64,000 nt of DNA, from NCBI GenBank assembly GCA_958295665.1, contig OY282560.1:99363930-99427929 (forward strand), written 5' to 3'. Made by a program: the position numbers and the translations under genes. Below are positions 45,098 through 55,989 of the stretch, in pieces. Source of the stretch: Tipula vernalis (lineage: Eukaryota > Arthropoda > Insecta > Diptera > Tipulidae). The notes beneath the pieces are model-generated. The model made no database searches and was not told the DNA's origin. It saw only the letters and a list, made by a program, of their open reading frames with translations. How positions within the stretch are numbered: position 1 is the stretch's first letter; every line of letters begins with the position of its first letter.

Positions 45098-45573
45098 ATC
45101 AATACAAGCCGACTTTATGGTTGAGTCTAATGGAGCACCATAAATGAAAATTGCTCGAGTAATAACTTATCGATCATCTGGTGTTACTTTGGTCTCATGT
45201 TGTCAACGAAATTCCAGCATACTAGAGCCTTTCATCGACTAAGACGTTGCAGCCAATTTTCTAGTTAAAATAATGATTGGTGTTTTTTCCAGACAGAGCG
45301 ATGGATCATATCCAAGGTCAGATTCCAACTCTATTACATTCGTACTAAAATCTGGTGTAGTAGGTTAATAATACAGACGGAAGTATAATGCAGTGGTGTC
45401 ACAACTCTTATTGCATTTAGACTAGTTGAGTTGTTTGGAAAAAACATTTTTAATTTATGTTACCGATATTACCACGGTAACACCACTTTGGGTAATATTA
45501 CCAAAAATTACCTACATATTTTACCGGTAATATTATCACCGAGAATATTACCGTTTACATCACTATACATGGG

Positions 45574-47836
45574 TATAGACGGTCAACCCCTACCCTATTG
45601 AGACGCACCCAAAACCCAGAGGACAACATGAATTATATATAAAATCTACTAAACATCATCGTGCTGACGTGCTGTGTTAAACTTTAGGCTGTTGGTGCCG
45701 CTGGTTTCTAACAAGATAAAGATTCTAACTGCTGCTCAATTTTAATAGGCCGCCCGCTGGGATCAATACCTGAAACTGCTAAAATTGAGTTAAAAATTCC
45801 GTTAGTGCGAAAGCAGTTCTAAACAGCTTGAACAAAAGACTACATCCAACAATTTCAACAGCGCAAATTCTGGACAAAGACTGAAACTCCCATCATTAAA
45901 ATGGAAAATTGATCGAATCATTAATTGTTGCTGCTTCTGTCAGAGGTTTTGTTTGCTGCCGCTGCTGATAATTTAAAACTTTCTCAACATTTTATCCATG
46001 AATAGCATGAATAAAAATTGTGAATCAGCTTCAAAGAATGCTTTCTTGTTCTTATTTTAATTAGCATAACTACATAAATTAATTACGATTTTCCATTAAA
46101 TAGTTACAATTAAAAAAATTAAATTAAAATGGATTTTTGTGCGATATGCACGCGGATTACATACAATACGAAACATAACATACGCTAAAATCTCCGCTCT
46201 ATATTAAATTAAATTAAAAAATACAAAACAGACATAAATTTGTAACAATAAACTTCTTCTTAATTTTTTTTTGTTTTTTTTTTAAACAGATTTAGGGTAA
46301 CAAATAGTTCCTTAATTAATTAAAATGAAAAATTATTAAGAAATTGAAGATAAAATTATCATTTTATATTATTGTTGTATATTAATGCTTTATGTTATGT
46401 ATACGAATACGCATTTTGATTTATAAGATCGTTGATTTGAAATGATGTGTTTTCAAGAGGAAGTGAAATTATGTTGAACATATTGAAAATGTTTATTTCA
46501 AGAACTGCCCGCGTACGTACATATGTACAATATACAACCAAATACATCATTTTTAAAGTTAGCAATGGAGCCAAATTCAAATTTGCTTAATACATATTTT
46601 GTATGATTAAATCATATAATTTACAACCTAATTAATGACGGATATCAATCACTTTCAAATATTTTTAAAACACAACTTGTTTGTGTAGCACTATTGTATA
46701 TGGTTAGTATATGTATACAGTGAAATTAATAATAAAATCATAAATCTCTACATATGTTTTAAGTTATTCTTGAATATTATTTAATATGTATACGCATAAA
46801 TTTTGTAAGACAAACACAATATGAAAAATTACAGCGACATGAGAATTTTTTGTTTCTTTAACTTACCATGTAACACACATTTTATCTAAAGAACACAAAT
46901 TAAAAAAAAACGCCATTGTGCAATATTTCATATATATACATACGAGAGTAGCACGCAAGTATTTCTCAAACAAAACCAAAAATATTGAATTAACCGCACA
47001 ACAAAGTAATTAATTTTAATATATGATGCCTGCAACACTATATCGTTCCTATATAGTCAGCATAGCACCCTAATGTCGAACGTAATTAGAATGATGAACA
47101 CATTTGTCTTAACGCATAAATCAGTCAAATTTAAAACAAAAACCATCATAAATCAGTGCTCTGTATTTGGGGTAATTAGATTAATGTTTATGTGGCTTAA
47201 AAACATATTTTGTTAGAATAAATAAATGTAAATTTGTATAAGCTGTGTAGTATTTAGATGAAATTTGATTATCATAATTATAGATGGTTTATGATTTATT
47301 TAGACATAGCACGATTCGTGAGGGCATGAAATTTTCCATAATTTTTATAACTTAAGAACTTAAGATTAATTTGGTATGAATAGTAATGGTAGGGTAAACA
47401 AATTATTCGTTTTGAACAGGAGAAAATATTTTATAAAAAATATTAAGCTGTAACAGGTTGTCTCAGAGCCTTGCAGAGCTAATGTAAGAGGCCTGCGACA
47501 GTAAATATTTTGAGGCCATTTTTCCGCGCTTTTTTGGAAGTAAATTCAGATATTGCCTCAGTGATTAGATTAGAATACGCACTAACTAATGTTTAATGTT
47601 GCAACACCATTTAATCGGCCTTGATTCACTGGTGATTATAAACAATTTTTAATACGGTTTAGCACACTGAAGAATTTCTTGCCTTCCACTACACTTACCG
47701 CCACAGTTAAAAAAATCTAAAGCGCAATCATAACGTTCAGTAAAATATTTGTCAGTCCTTAATGGATAATTTCTTTCAGCAATTCGGCTGGTTTCGTGCT
47801 GTGTTTCAAGGTGATTTTAAAATCCGTTTAACTAAT
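45574..47836. other. AT-rich non-coding interval
   Basis: No conserved coding sequence, LTR or inverted repeat is recognised. TATA-type microsatellite stretches occur, for example near 46.93 kb. Confidence 0.45.
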
Positions 47837-48055
47837 TGTTATATTTTGTGCGAGATGACCAATAAAACATATAAATATTTATGATTATTAATTATTCTTT
47901 ATTTTATTTATACTTATTACAAAAACATGTCTTTTCACTATGACATCCGGAAGAAGAGAGCGAAAATATTCTCCTTTCATTATATGTTCCCCTAGGTACC
48001 ATATTGTACGTTTCAGGTCCCTACGTACCATATATTACATATTCCATACATTACA
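47837..48055 (-). repeat. 3' LTR of Ty3/gypsy element
   Basis: In sense orientation it starts TGTAATGTATGG and ends ATATAACA. It differs from the 5' LTR by a few substitutions and a short indel near ATGTCTTTTCAC. Confidence 0.92.
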
Positions 48056-48321
48056 CTCGTCTCTTCTAAAGCTTAAAACATTATATAAAATAATAAAAAC
48101 TATAATTATCATACTAAATTCAACCCTAAACTTATTTAATTTAACAACTTTAATAATATTATATATATACATATATATATAACTAAATACTTCTTAATAC
48201 TATTTTTGGTCTTTTCCATCAACATATCAGTAGCTGTAGGTATCTTTGATGATCTCTTATCATTTCAAAATAATTTAATTTTGTTTTCTTCTTTTATTTT
48301 AAACGAATTCAATTAATAAAC

Positions 48322-48720
48322 TTAATCAAATGACGTGTAATCACTAAACCTTACTGGTTTTTTTATAAGCGACTTATCACGTAACCGACAACCCTGACCT
48401 ACATTTTGCTCTGCATTCTCATTTCTATTTACCCCTTTCACATTCACATTCTGACCACAGCCTTCCTCCCTTACTTCAAAACCACTTGGATTCTCTGTAA
48501 CAACATCTTCCACTACGCCTTCACATTCATTATACTGACTAACGAGTTGATTCTCTACAAAACTCCTACCACTATCAAACAAAACAATATTGAAACTTTG
48601 ACTACCTTTATTCATCCCAACAACAGTACCTTGATCGTTAACCTTATCCTGTTCATTCAAACTCTGCTCTATTATTGAGTTGTCATTTAGCCTTCGCCCT
48701 AACCCTTTCATCTGATTCAC
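48322..48720 (-). pseudogene. C-terminal tail region of gypsy pol
   Basis: This 132-residue frame follows the integrase and is rich in N, E, G and V (for example GSQSFNIVLFDSGRSFVEN). The sequence between it and the integrase (RIYICKLPASSKIIKRH-type text on the minus strand) suggests it continues the integrase tail after a frameshift. No known domain is seen. Confidence 0.5.
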
Positions 48721-48822
48721 ATGCCTCTTTATAATCTTGCTACTTGCTGGTAGTTTACATATATATATCCTTGGTCCTAATCGTTTCTCTACTCTTGCCC
48801 TTAGCCACTTTTTATTTGATTT

Positions 48823-49887
48823 CTAATTTCTAATTAAAACTTCCTCATTTTCGCTAAACATCCGTGCTCTATCGTCCTTATATCTTTCCGGATCATCCTC
48901 CTCCTTTTTATCTCTTTTAGACTTTGGTAACAATAAATCATATTTTATTTTGGGTTTGTATTTCAATACCAATGAAGCCGGTGCAACTCCTGTCGTACAA
49001 TGAGGTATGTTTCGATAATCAGCAAGAAAATTGCACAACGTATTTTTCACATTACCCAGATTCTTATCCAACCCAGCAGTATACAAAGCCTTTTTAACCG
49101 TCTTTACCGAATTTTCCGCCCCCCCCCCATTCGTAGCAGGAAAATAAGTAGGTGTCAGAGAATGCTTATTGTTGTTTGATTTCATAAAATCAACAAACGT
49201 CAATGATACAAATTGTGATCCATTATCACTTACCAGCTGCTCTGGCAATCCAAATCGTGAAAACACACTTGACAAACAACGAATAGTGAATTCTATCGTT
49301 GGACTTAACGTATGAAAAACCTCGACCCACTTACTATATGCATCTACAATTATTAAATAAAACCTGTTGCACATCGGACCCGCAAAATCAATATGAATCC
49401 TTTTCCATGGACCTTCTGGTCTCCTCGCCATAATAGTTTTTGCTTTCGGTGGATTTGGTAATACATTTATACAACTCTCACATTCCCTTATCAACTCCTC
49501 TACATCCTTGTCTACATTTGGCCACCACACATATGACCGCACTATCGACTTTGTTTTGACAATTCCAAAATGACTTTTATGTATTTGATGTAACAATGTT
49601 TGCCTGAGAGTCTGTGGAATAACTACACGATGTCCCCACATCAAGCCTTCTTCTTCAATTCCTAATTCATTTCCCTTTATCATATATGCTGCAAATAGTT
49701 TTTTATCTAATTTTGAAAAATCGCCGTTCCTCACTGCTTTCATCACTTCTATTATCTCTAAATCTTTTCCCGTTTCCTGCTTAATTACCTCAAAATTAAT
49801 TGGTAAGACATCATTTGAACACACAAAATTCAAATAACTAATTTCTTCGGAATTAAGTGGCCTATTATCTATTGTAAAACGAGACAA
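48823..49887 (-). CDS. Gypsy integrase with upstream RNase H linker
   Basis: The 354-residue frame has the HHCC zinc domain (HKSHFGIVKTKS and CESC), then core motifs IHIDFAGP (first D), QLVSDNGSQF (second D) and AENSVKTVKKAL (E). The motif before the last E reads PATNGGGAEN. A 10-base G run (C run on the plus strand, 49119-49128) encodes the glycines where PATNGQAE is usual. The frame is open to 48823. It lies downstream of RNase H in the normal order. Confidence 0.9.
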   Translation of the reverse strand: MSRFTIDNRPLNSEEISYLNFVCSNDVLPINFEVIKQETGKDLEIIEVMKAVRNGDFSKLDKKLFAAYMIKGNELGIEEEGLMWGHRVVIPQTLRQTLLHQIHKSHFGIVKTKSIVRSYVWWPNVDKDVEELIRECESCINVLPNPPKAKTIMARRPEGPWKRIHIDFAGPMCNRFYLIIVDAYSKWVEVFHTLSPTIEFTIRCLSSVFSRFGLPEQLVSDNGSQFVSLTFVDFMKSNNNKHSLTPTYFPATNGGGAENSVKTVKKALYTAGLDKNLGNVKNTLCNFLADYRNIPHCTTGVAPASLVLKYKPKIKYDLLLPKSKRDKKEEDDPERYKDDRARMFSENEEVLIRN

Positions 49888-50059
49888 CGAATCCGCACAA
49901 TTTTCCCTAGATTTAACATATTCAATAGAGTAATCAAATGCTGAAAGATGAAATGCCCATTTTGTAACCTACTCGTCGACATCTGTGGAATTCCACGATG
50001 TTCTCCAAAAATTGCCAGAAGCGGTTTATGGTCCGTTACCAACACAAAATGTCTTCCAA

Positions 50060-51322
50060 TTAAGTATTAAAACAATTTCTTTGTCCCAAAAATAATAGCG
50101 AGTGCTTCCTTTTCAATTGTTCCATAGTTTCTTTCACTATCTGAAACCCAGATCCACCCTCAAATCTATGTGATAGTACTACTCCTATTCCCACATACGA
50201 TGCATCACAAGTAAGTACCAGTTCCTGTTGAGGATCGTATTTTACAAACACTTTATCCGACATTATTTCGTCCTTAATCTCACAGAACATTTTATTACAT
50301 TTTTCACTCCATTCAAAACCTTCTCCTTGTTTCAACAAATTATATATTGGATGCATTTTCGTAGATACATTTTCAATAAACCTACCAAAGTAATTCACCA
50401 GTCCACAAAACGACCTAACCTCGGTAATAGTCTTCGGAATTGGAAAATCACTAATAGTATACTTTTTACTACTTCTATTTATACCCTTATCCGAAATTAC
50501 ATATCCTAAATATCCAATTTTATTTTTACCAAACTCACACTTCGATGCATTAACTCCAATCCCAGCATTTGACAATCTACCAAAAACATTATTCAACGCT
50601 ATATTATGACTTTCTAAATCTTTCGCAAACACTAACACATCGTCCAAGAAACACACTACCCCATTAATACCTTTTAACACTCTTTCAATCTCTCGCTGAA
50701 AAATCCCAGATGCTGGTTTGACCCCAAATGGTAAACGATTCATTCTATAGTTTCCCATATATATACTCCACGAAACCAACTCTTTAGACTCTTCATCCAA
50801 CTCCAATTGATAATACGCACGATCTAAGTCTAATTTTGAAAATATTCGGGCATCCCTCAACTTGTACAAAATATCCTCTACCTTTGGCAATCTATAATTC
50901 GTATCTTTCAAATACTTATTTAATGTAACCTTGTAATCTGCACAAATTCTTATCCTACCATTTTCCTTTAAAATAGGCACCAAAGGTGTACCCCAATTTG
51001 CTGTTTCAATCTTTTCAATTATTTCTTCCTTACTTAATGCCTCTAACTCCTTTTCGACTTCACTCAAAAAAGCAAATGGAACCTTTCTGGCCGGAACAAA
51101 TTTAGGAATAACTCCATCCATAATATCTAAATATACTTTAACATTTTTAACTTTCCCTAATTTACCATCAAATAACTCCTTATATTCTCCTATTATCCTC
51201 TTTAATTGATCACTTGCGTCACTTAATTGGTTTATCTCTATTTGTTTCACTTCAAATGCACTAAAGAAATCGCGACCTAAAATGGATTTCTGAACTCCAT
51301 CGATTATTAAAAATTTAAACAT
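50060..51322 (-). CDS. Gypsy reverse transcriptase and start of RNase H
   Basis: The 420-residue frame begins at the protease C-terminus (SILGRDFFSAF). RT motifs are KFVPARKVPFAF, GTPLVPILKENGRIRICADY, SKLDLDRAYYQLELDEES, LPFGVKPASGIFQREIE and the catalytic CFLDDVLVFA, with F-L-D-D in place of Y-x-D-D. The connection domain and start of RNase H (LVLTCDASYVGIGVVLSH) follow before a frame break near 50.06 kb. Confidence 0.93.
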   Translation of the reverse strand: MFKFLIIDGVQKSILGRDFFSAFEVKQIEINQLSDASDQLKRIIGEYKELFDGKLGKVKNVKVYLDIMDGVIPKFVPARKVPFAFLSEVEKELEALSKEEIIEKIETANWGTPLVPILKENGRIRICADYKVTLNKYLKDTNYRLPKVEDILYKLRDARIFSKLDLDRAYYQLELDEESKELVSWSIYMGNYRMNRLPFGVKPASGIFQREIERVLKGINGVVCFLDDVLVFAKDLESHNIALNNVFGRLSNAGIGVNASKCEFGKNKIGYLGYVISDKGINRSSKKYTISDFPIPKTITEVRSFCGLVNYFGRFIENVSTKMHPIYNLLKQGEGFEWSEKCNKMFCEIKDEIMSDKVFVKYDPQQELVLTCDASYVGIGVVLSHRFEGGSGFQIVKETMEQLKRKHSLLFLGQRNCFNT

Positions 51323-51461
51323 TTGATCAACGCCATTATAGTATCATTTCCCGTTAGTACACAATTTGACTTTTCCTGTTTTCTTTCGGAACACACCTTC
51401 TGCATACGACCTCTCTTGTTACATTTTCTACGATATAACATTTTTAAATCGACACTGATCA

Positions 51462-52073
51462 CTAACATGAACCACAATGTATACATTTAATATACTTTTG
51501 TTGCTGCATATCCAAATACGATGCCTTATTTCCTTGAATCGGAAATTGTTTACTATTTCCATTTTTTTTATTTCCCATTTGGCTGTTATTTTTACCATCC
51601 ACATATTGTTTTTTTAATGCCATCACTTCGCTTGTTTCTTCCACCATCCATTTATTTTCTACCTTTGTTGCCACCTCTAACGCCTTTTTAATACTGTTTA
51701 TATCCCTCGTTTCATCACACAGCTCTTCGAAAAATTTTTTACTATGTATCCCCGTCACAAATTTATACATAATAACATTTTAGAAACTTTCACCAAATCC
51801 ACAATCTTTTGCCGCACCACGCAATTTCATTATATAATCTTGGCATGATTCTCTTGCCTCTTGATTATACTCAAAAAAACGTTTTCGCTGAACCCATATA
51901 TTCACCGACTCCAAAAACTGATCATCCATCTTTTTTATTAAATCCGTGTACGACACCTCGCTCAACTCCTCTGGACAACATAAATTGTACATAAACTGGT
52001 ATGTTTCATTCCCACAAAAGTTTAGTAATGCCACTTTCTTTTGCTCGTCATCATCCATTTTGAAACGGTTCAA
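51462..52073 (-). pseudogene. Gypsy gag
   Basis: Two frames (51780-52073 and 51462-51770) are separated by one stop. The first has KKVALLNFCGNETYQFMYNL and ARESCQDYIMKLRGAAKDC, and the second a coiled segment ending in a partial zinc knuckle (CIHCGSC). The retropepsin core between gag and pol (51323-51461) is not recognisable: no D-T/S-G triad appears. The N-terminus before 52073 is uncertain. Confidence 0.85.
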
Positions 52074-52243
52074 AGCGACCCTTGTACATCTTCCATTTAT
52101 CTATTTTATAATTGAAAGGCGGCATGTGGCCCCAAAGTGCTTTTTGCTTATCACTCATTTTATCAATTTTTTTTGCCTTTTTTTTATAATTAATCACTAA
52201 TATATTATTTAACACTTTCCTTATTAATTTTCCTCGCCGCCAA

Positions 52244-52459
52244 TGTTATATTTTGTGCGAGATGACCAATAAAACATATAAATATTTATGATTATTAATT
52301 ATTCTTTATTTTATTTATACTTATTACAAAAACATGTTTCACTATGACATCCGGAAGAAGAGAGCGAAAATATTCTCCTTTCATTATATGTTCCGCTAGG
52401 TACCATATTATACATTTCAGGTCCCTACGTACCATATGTTACATATTCCATACATTACG
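52244..52459 (-). repeat. 5' LTR of Ty3/gypsy element
   Basis: It matches the LTR at 47837. Its first sense base is C instead of T (CGTAATG instead of TGTAATG), probably a point mutation. Confidence 0.9.
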
Positions 52460-52529
52460 CTAATAAAATTTCTTCAGCAATAGCGGCATTGTTCATTTCT
52501 TTTTCGAATTTTTTTTTGGAATAATCTAG

Positions 52530-52880
52530 TTAACACGCTGGCACATAGAACTTACATGATCATTCCAAGTAAGTTTCGAATTCGCGAATTATTTCTAGTG
52601 AGCAATAAAGCTTTACTTTTAGTTGGATTAATGGAAAGTGAATTATTTTTGGCCCATGACGAAATATTCCTAAGATCTGTACTTGTTGCGTAACGATTTC
52701 CTTCAATTTTAACAAATCACCATCAATATACAGTTTGCAAATCATCATCGTAAAGGTGAAATCGACAAATTAAAATATGCCAAGGTAGGCCATTTATATA
52801 AATGGGAAAAAGAAAAGGGGCTAAAATTGATCCATAAGGCACCCCCAGGAATTACATTACTTATCCCAAAAAGATCATCA
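52530..52880 (-). pseudogene. Non-LTR reverse transcriptase relic (Jockey-like)
   Basis: Minus-strand frames give YGSILAPFLFPIYINGLP, then RFHLYDDDLQ (the F/Y-x-DD catalytic site) and SWAKNNSLSINPTKSKALLL. These are consecutive RT motifs of Jockey/CR1-type elements. Frameshifts and a stop break it, and the rest of the element is missing. It ends against the gypsy relic at about 52.9 kb. Confidence 0.75.
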
Positions 52881-52939
52881 CTCAGCTTAACGAATTGCTA
52901 ACGGTTGCATGTTGAACTCACAAACCAAACCCGATCGTT

Positions 52940-53230
52940 AGCCGCATTTCTTGACGTTTGATCTGATCCAGATCAGATCATGTCTCATGAAACGACACAA
53001 AAATGCGTAAAACAAACAAACACCAAAATTCAATTTTTTTGTCTCGTTTCGTTTTGAACCTGCTCTTCATACTCGTTGTATTCGTTATATTCTTTGTCGC
53101 TTTACAAAATATTGTTCAACTATTTTTAGATCACCATTTGTGATCCAAAACGAATGTTGGATCAAATGTTGTTGTTGCTTGACATGTAAATTTTGATCTG
53201 ATCCGGATCACTATGCGTCAAGAAATGCAG
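52940..53230. mobile_element. MITE inserted in the gypsy RT coding region
   Basis: The inverted ends share GCATTTCTTGACG (left, with GCC before it) and a TGATCTGATCC-GATCA block. GTTA flanks both sides (TCGTTA at left, CTGTTA at right). RT coding text, TKPDR at left and YPIPFLTDFAYQLHG at right, continues across it in frame. This fits a clean insertion with a 3- or 4-base duplication. The interior is non-coding. Confidence 0.82.
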
Positions 53231-53598
53231 CTGTTATCCCATTCCATTTCTAACCGACTTTGCCTATCAGTTGCACGGATGTAGGGTATTTTCAATAATA
53301 GATCTAATCAAAGCTTATCATCAGATTCCGACTAACGAGGAGGATATTCCTAAAACGGCAATATGTACGCCTTTCGGACTTTTTGAGTTCACGCGGATGA
53401 CTTTCGGACTTCGAAATGCCGCGCAATCATTTCAAAGATGCATACATTCGGTTTTAAGAAATCTGGCGTTCTGTTTTCCATATATTGATGAGCTGCTGGT
53501 AGCATCACATTCAATGGAGGAATATTTACTCCATCTCAAAATCGTTTTCATCGTTCAATCGTAGTCATAAATGTTAGCAAGTGCGTATTTCCGTTACC
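53231..53598 (+). pseudogene. Gypsy RT palm fragment
   Basis: The frame includes VFSIIDLIKAYHQIP, CTPFGLFEFTRMTFGLRNAA and the catalytic YIDELLVAS. The second aspartate of Y-x-D-D is replaced by glutamate. A frameshift near 53.55 kb occurs just before the second MITE, and VINVSKCVF can be read after it. Confidence 0.87.
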
Positions 53599-53600
53599 TA

Positions 53601-54214
53601 CCCAAGTATTTTTAAATCCAACTATTTTATAATATTCCATAATATATCCATAACTTAGTTCTGGGTTAACCTTTGTTTGAGTTACGAATTATTATAAGAA
53701 AACATATGCACCGTGTCGCAATTATTGGGAACTCACAGAACTCACTATATAAAAATTGTATACATGTGTGTGTGTGAAAATAATATTGGCGGGAATATTT
53801 TTTAATGTGTATGTGTGTAAATGTCAAGCTCGAAATTTGGCGGGTAAATCAAATTATTCATTAATGAAACAAAATTTATATTTTTGTATTTTTATTTTGG
53901 TAACCAAATGTATTATATCAATATAAAATGGCGTCGAGCGTCCGTAAAAATATTTATTAACACAAAAAAAAAATCAATATCACTAAACCACTGCACCGAT
54001 CAACCTATTATAATGAGACACAAAAACAAACTTATAGTCTGATAAACTACGTAAGTAAAAAAAAAATTGTTATATAAAATGTATATGTCCATATACACAC
54101 CAATACTATGTTGTATTTTTAATGAATTCGAGTTGTGTGAGTTTCGGATATTTTGCCAAAATCCAAAGGAAAATACAGAAGCTCAATTTTGAGTTCTGTG
54201 TTGTTATATTTGGG
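53601..54214. mobile_element. Tc1/mariner-type MITE inserted in gypsy pol
   Basis: TA flanks both sides (53599-53600 and 54215-54216) and the ends are short inverted repeats, CCCAAGTAT and ATATTTGGG. Removing the 614-base insert with one TA leaves the RT frame continuous. A TA target duplication is the signature of the Tc1/mariner superfamily. The interior has no transposase. Confidence 0.83.
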
Positions 54215-54216
54215 TA

Positions 54217-55196
54217 AGGTTATTTTTCTGGGGCACGAAATTTCTTGTGATGGCGATAAAACCATCTGAATCAAAAGTCGAAGCTATAAGTAAAATCCCT
54301 AAACCAGAAACAATTAAATCTTTACGCAGTTTCTTGGGAATGATAAACTTTTATAGGAAATTCATTCCGAATGCCGCGGAATATCAAGTAATTTTGAACG
54401 AATTACTCAAAGGAAGCAAAAAAAACAAGAAAAGAAAAGTTACGTGGACTGACGAAAGTAATAAAGCATTCGATCTCTGCATAGCTACCCTTGCACACCC
54501 TTCTTCGGAAGCTGAAATAGCAGTTATGATGGACGCGTCCAATACAGCCATCGGTGCCGTAGTACAACAGCGAGTGCCGGAGATCTGCACACCCATTGGC
54601 TTTTTCTCAGTTAAACTGCACGATACGCAACGCAAATATAGTGCGTATGATCGCGAACTGTTAGCAGCCTATAGTTCGATTAAAAATTTCAAACACCTAC
54701 TTGAGGGCCGACAATTTACTTTATACACAGATCATAAGCCCTTAATCTATGCTTTACAGCAAAATTTAAATAAGGCATCACCTCGACCACGACGTCACTT
54801 AGATTTCGTATCTCAATATACCACAGACATTCGGCACATTTCCGGTAAAGATAACATCGTAGCCGATACATTATCTAGGAGTGAAAATATAACCGTTGAC
54901 TGCTCAATGGATTATGACAACCTAGCAAAGGATCAAATCACAGATCACACGTTAGCGAAGTTAATAGAAACAAACAAGTCTCTTGTATTCCAAAAATTTC
55001 TAATATTTGGTTGCAACAGCGAAATTTATTGCGATATTTCCACCGGTTCTCCAAGGCCGTACGTCACGGAAAAATTCCGAAGATTAATTTTTGACAGTAT
55101 GCATAATTTAGCACACCCAAGTATTCGAACAACAGCAAAAATGTTGACCAAAAAGTTCATTTGGCCAGAGATTCAAGACATGTTAAGTCCCCAATA
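54217..55196 (+). pseudogene. Gypsy RT thumb, RNase H and integrase zinc domain
   Basis: After the MITE come GHEISCDG and SLRSFLGMINFYRKFIP. RNase H is seen in VMMDASNTAIGAVVQQ, KYSAYDRELLAAYSSIKNF, FTLYTDHKPLIYAL and ISGKDNIVADTLSR. The integrase zinc domain begins with DSMHNLAHPSIRTTAKML. A stop at 55194 ends the frame. Confidence 0.9.
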
Positions 55197-55711
55197 GGTG
55201 AATATAAAATCACAAGTCGGCGGTTTGATGAGATCTATTTGGATATCATCGGCCCACTTACACCATCGGAGAGAAAACAGTATTGCGTAACGCTGATAGA
55301 CCGCTTTACGCTTTGGCACCGTTCCAAATGCCATATTCAAAGACTGGATTTGTCGGTTCGGAGTACCATCCAGTATTACAACAGACCAGGGGCTCACAGT
55401 TTGAGTCAGCTCTATTCACAGAGTTATCGACGTTCCTGGGTTTTAAACATAAACGGACTACCGCATACAACCGGGCATGTAATGACATTATTGAAAGGTG
55501 GCATCGCGTTTTAAAAGCCGCTTTAATGTATCATAACAACACACAATGGACTAAAATTTTACCAATAGTAACCCTAGGCCTCCGAACAGTACCGAAAGAA
55601 GAACTAAAAGTTTCTCCCGCAGAGTTGGTGTACGGGGAATGCTTGTGGTTACCAGGAGATTTCTTTATAAAGTCTAAATCAAACACAACCATTTATAATA
55701 ATGGCCTCTGA
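55195..55711 (+). pseudogene. Gypsy integrase core fragments
   Basis: Two overlapping frames carry RRFDEIYLDIIGPLTPSE with the first catalytic D, and RGSQFESALFTELSTFL plus NDIIERWHRVLKAAL with the E region. Intervening sequence near 55.32 kb is missing. In the second motif the usual T-D-R-G-x-Q-F reads TRGSQF, so the aspartate is lost. Confidence 0.85.
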
Positions 55712-55989
55712 TGTGGCCTGAGTTGTGTTTATCCTAAGCTTCCACACAATTTAAAATCATACGTGAGCCTAAAACTTAGTATTCCGGTTTCGGACACCGG
55801 TTGGCGGCCTCTTGCGTCGAAGGTCAGGGATGCCAAACCCGTCAATGTATTTCTTTTAAAGTCGCCATATACAAACATATATTTCAATGGGCCCTTACTA
55901 CTGATTTATGGCAATTTGGGGCTTTAATTCGGCCATTGAAATGCAAATAAAACTATTTTTCAAAAATCGATAAGATTATGACTTTTATG

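Larger units (their letters stand above)
43296..45565. mobile_element. hAT element with perfect TACATGGG target duplication
   Basis: The eight bases before the left end (43288-43295) and after the right end (45566-45573) are both TACATGGG. The ends read TACTGTTGTAAAAT at left and the reverse complement of TAGTGATGTAAACG at right, matching the hAT consensus CAGTGATGTAAA with decay. Subterminal GGTAATATTACCGG repeats lie at both ends. A decayed hAT transposase and a mariner fragment occupy the interior. Confidence 0.9.
47837..52459 (-). mobile_element. Full-length Ty3/gypsy LTR retrotransposon
   Basis: Two LTRs (47837-48055 and 52244-52459) enclose gag, RT/RNase H and integrase in Ty3/gypsy order on the minus strand. 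The five bases CTAAT flank both sides (47832-47836 and 52460-52464), a perfect target duplication. After the 5' LTR (minus strand) comes TTGGCGGCGAGG at the primer-binding position. LTRs are very similar, suggesting a recent insertion, but the protease core is missing and several stops occur. Confidence 0.94.
52905..55870 (+). mobile_element. Ty3/gypsy pol relic carrying two MITE insertions
   Basis: RT, RNase H and integrase fragments follow one another on the plus strand. They are interrupted by non-coding palindromic insertions at about 52940-53230 and 53601-54214. LTRs, gag and protease were not found. The integrase core has lost sequence near 55.3 kb and the frame shifts there. It is unrelated in detail to the gypsy element just upstream. 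Confidence 0.85.
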
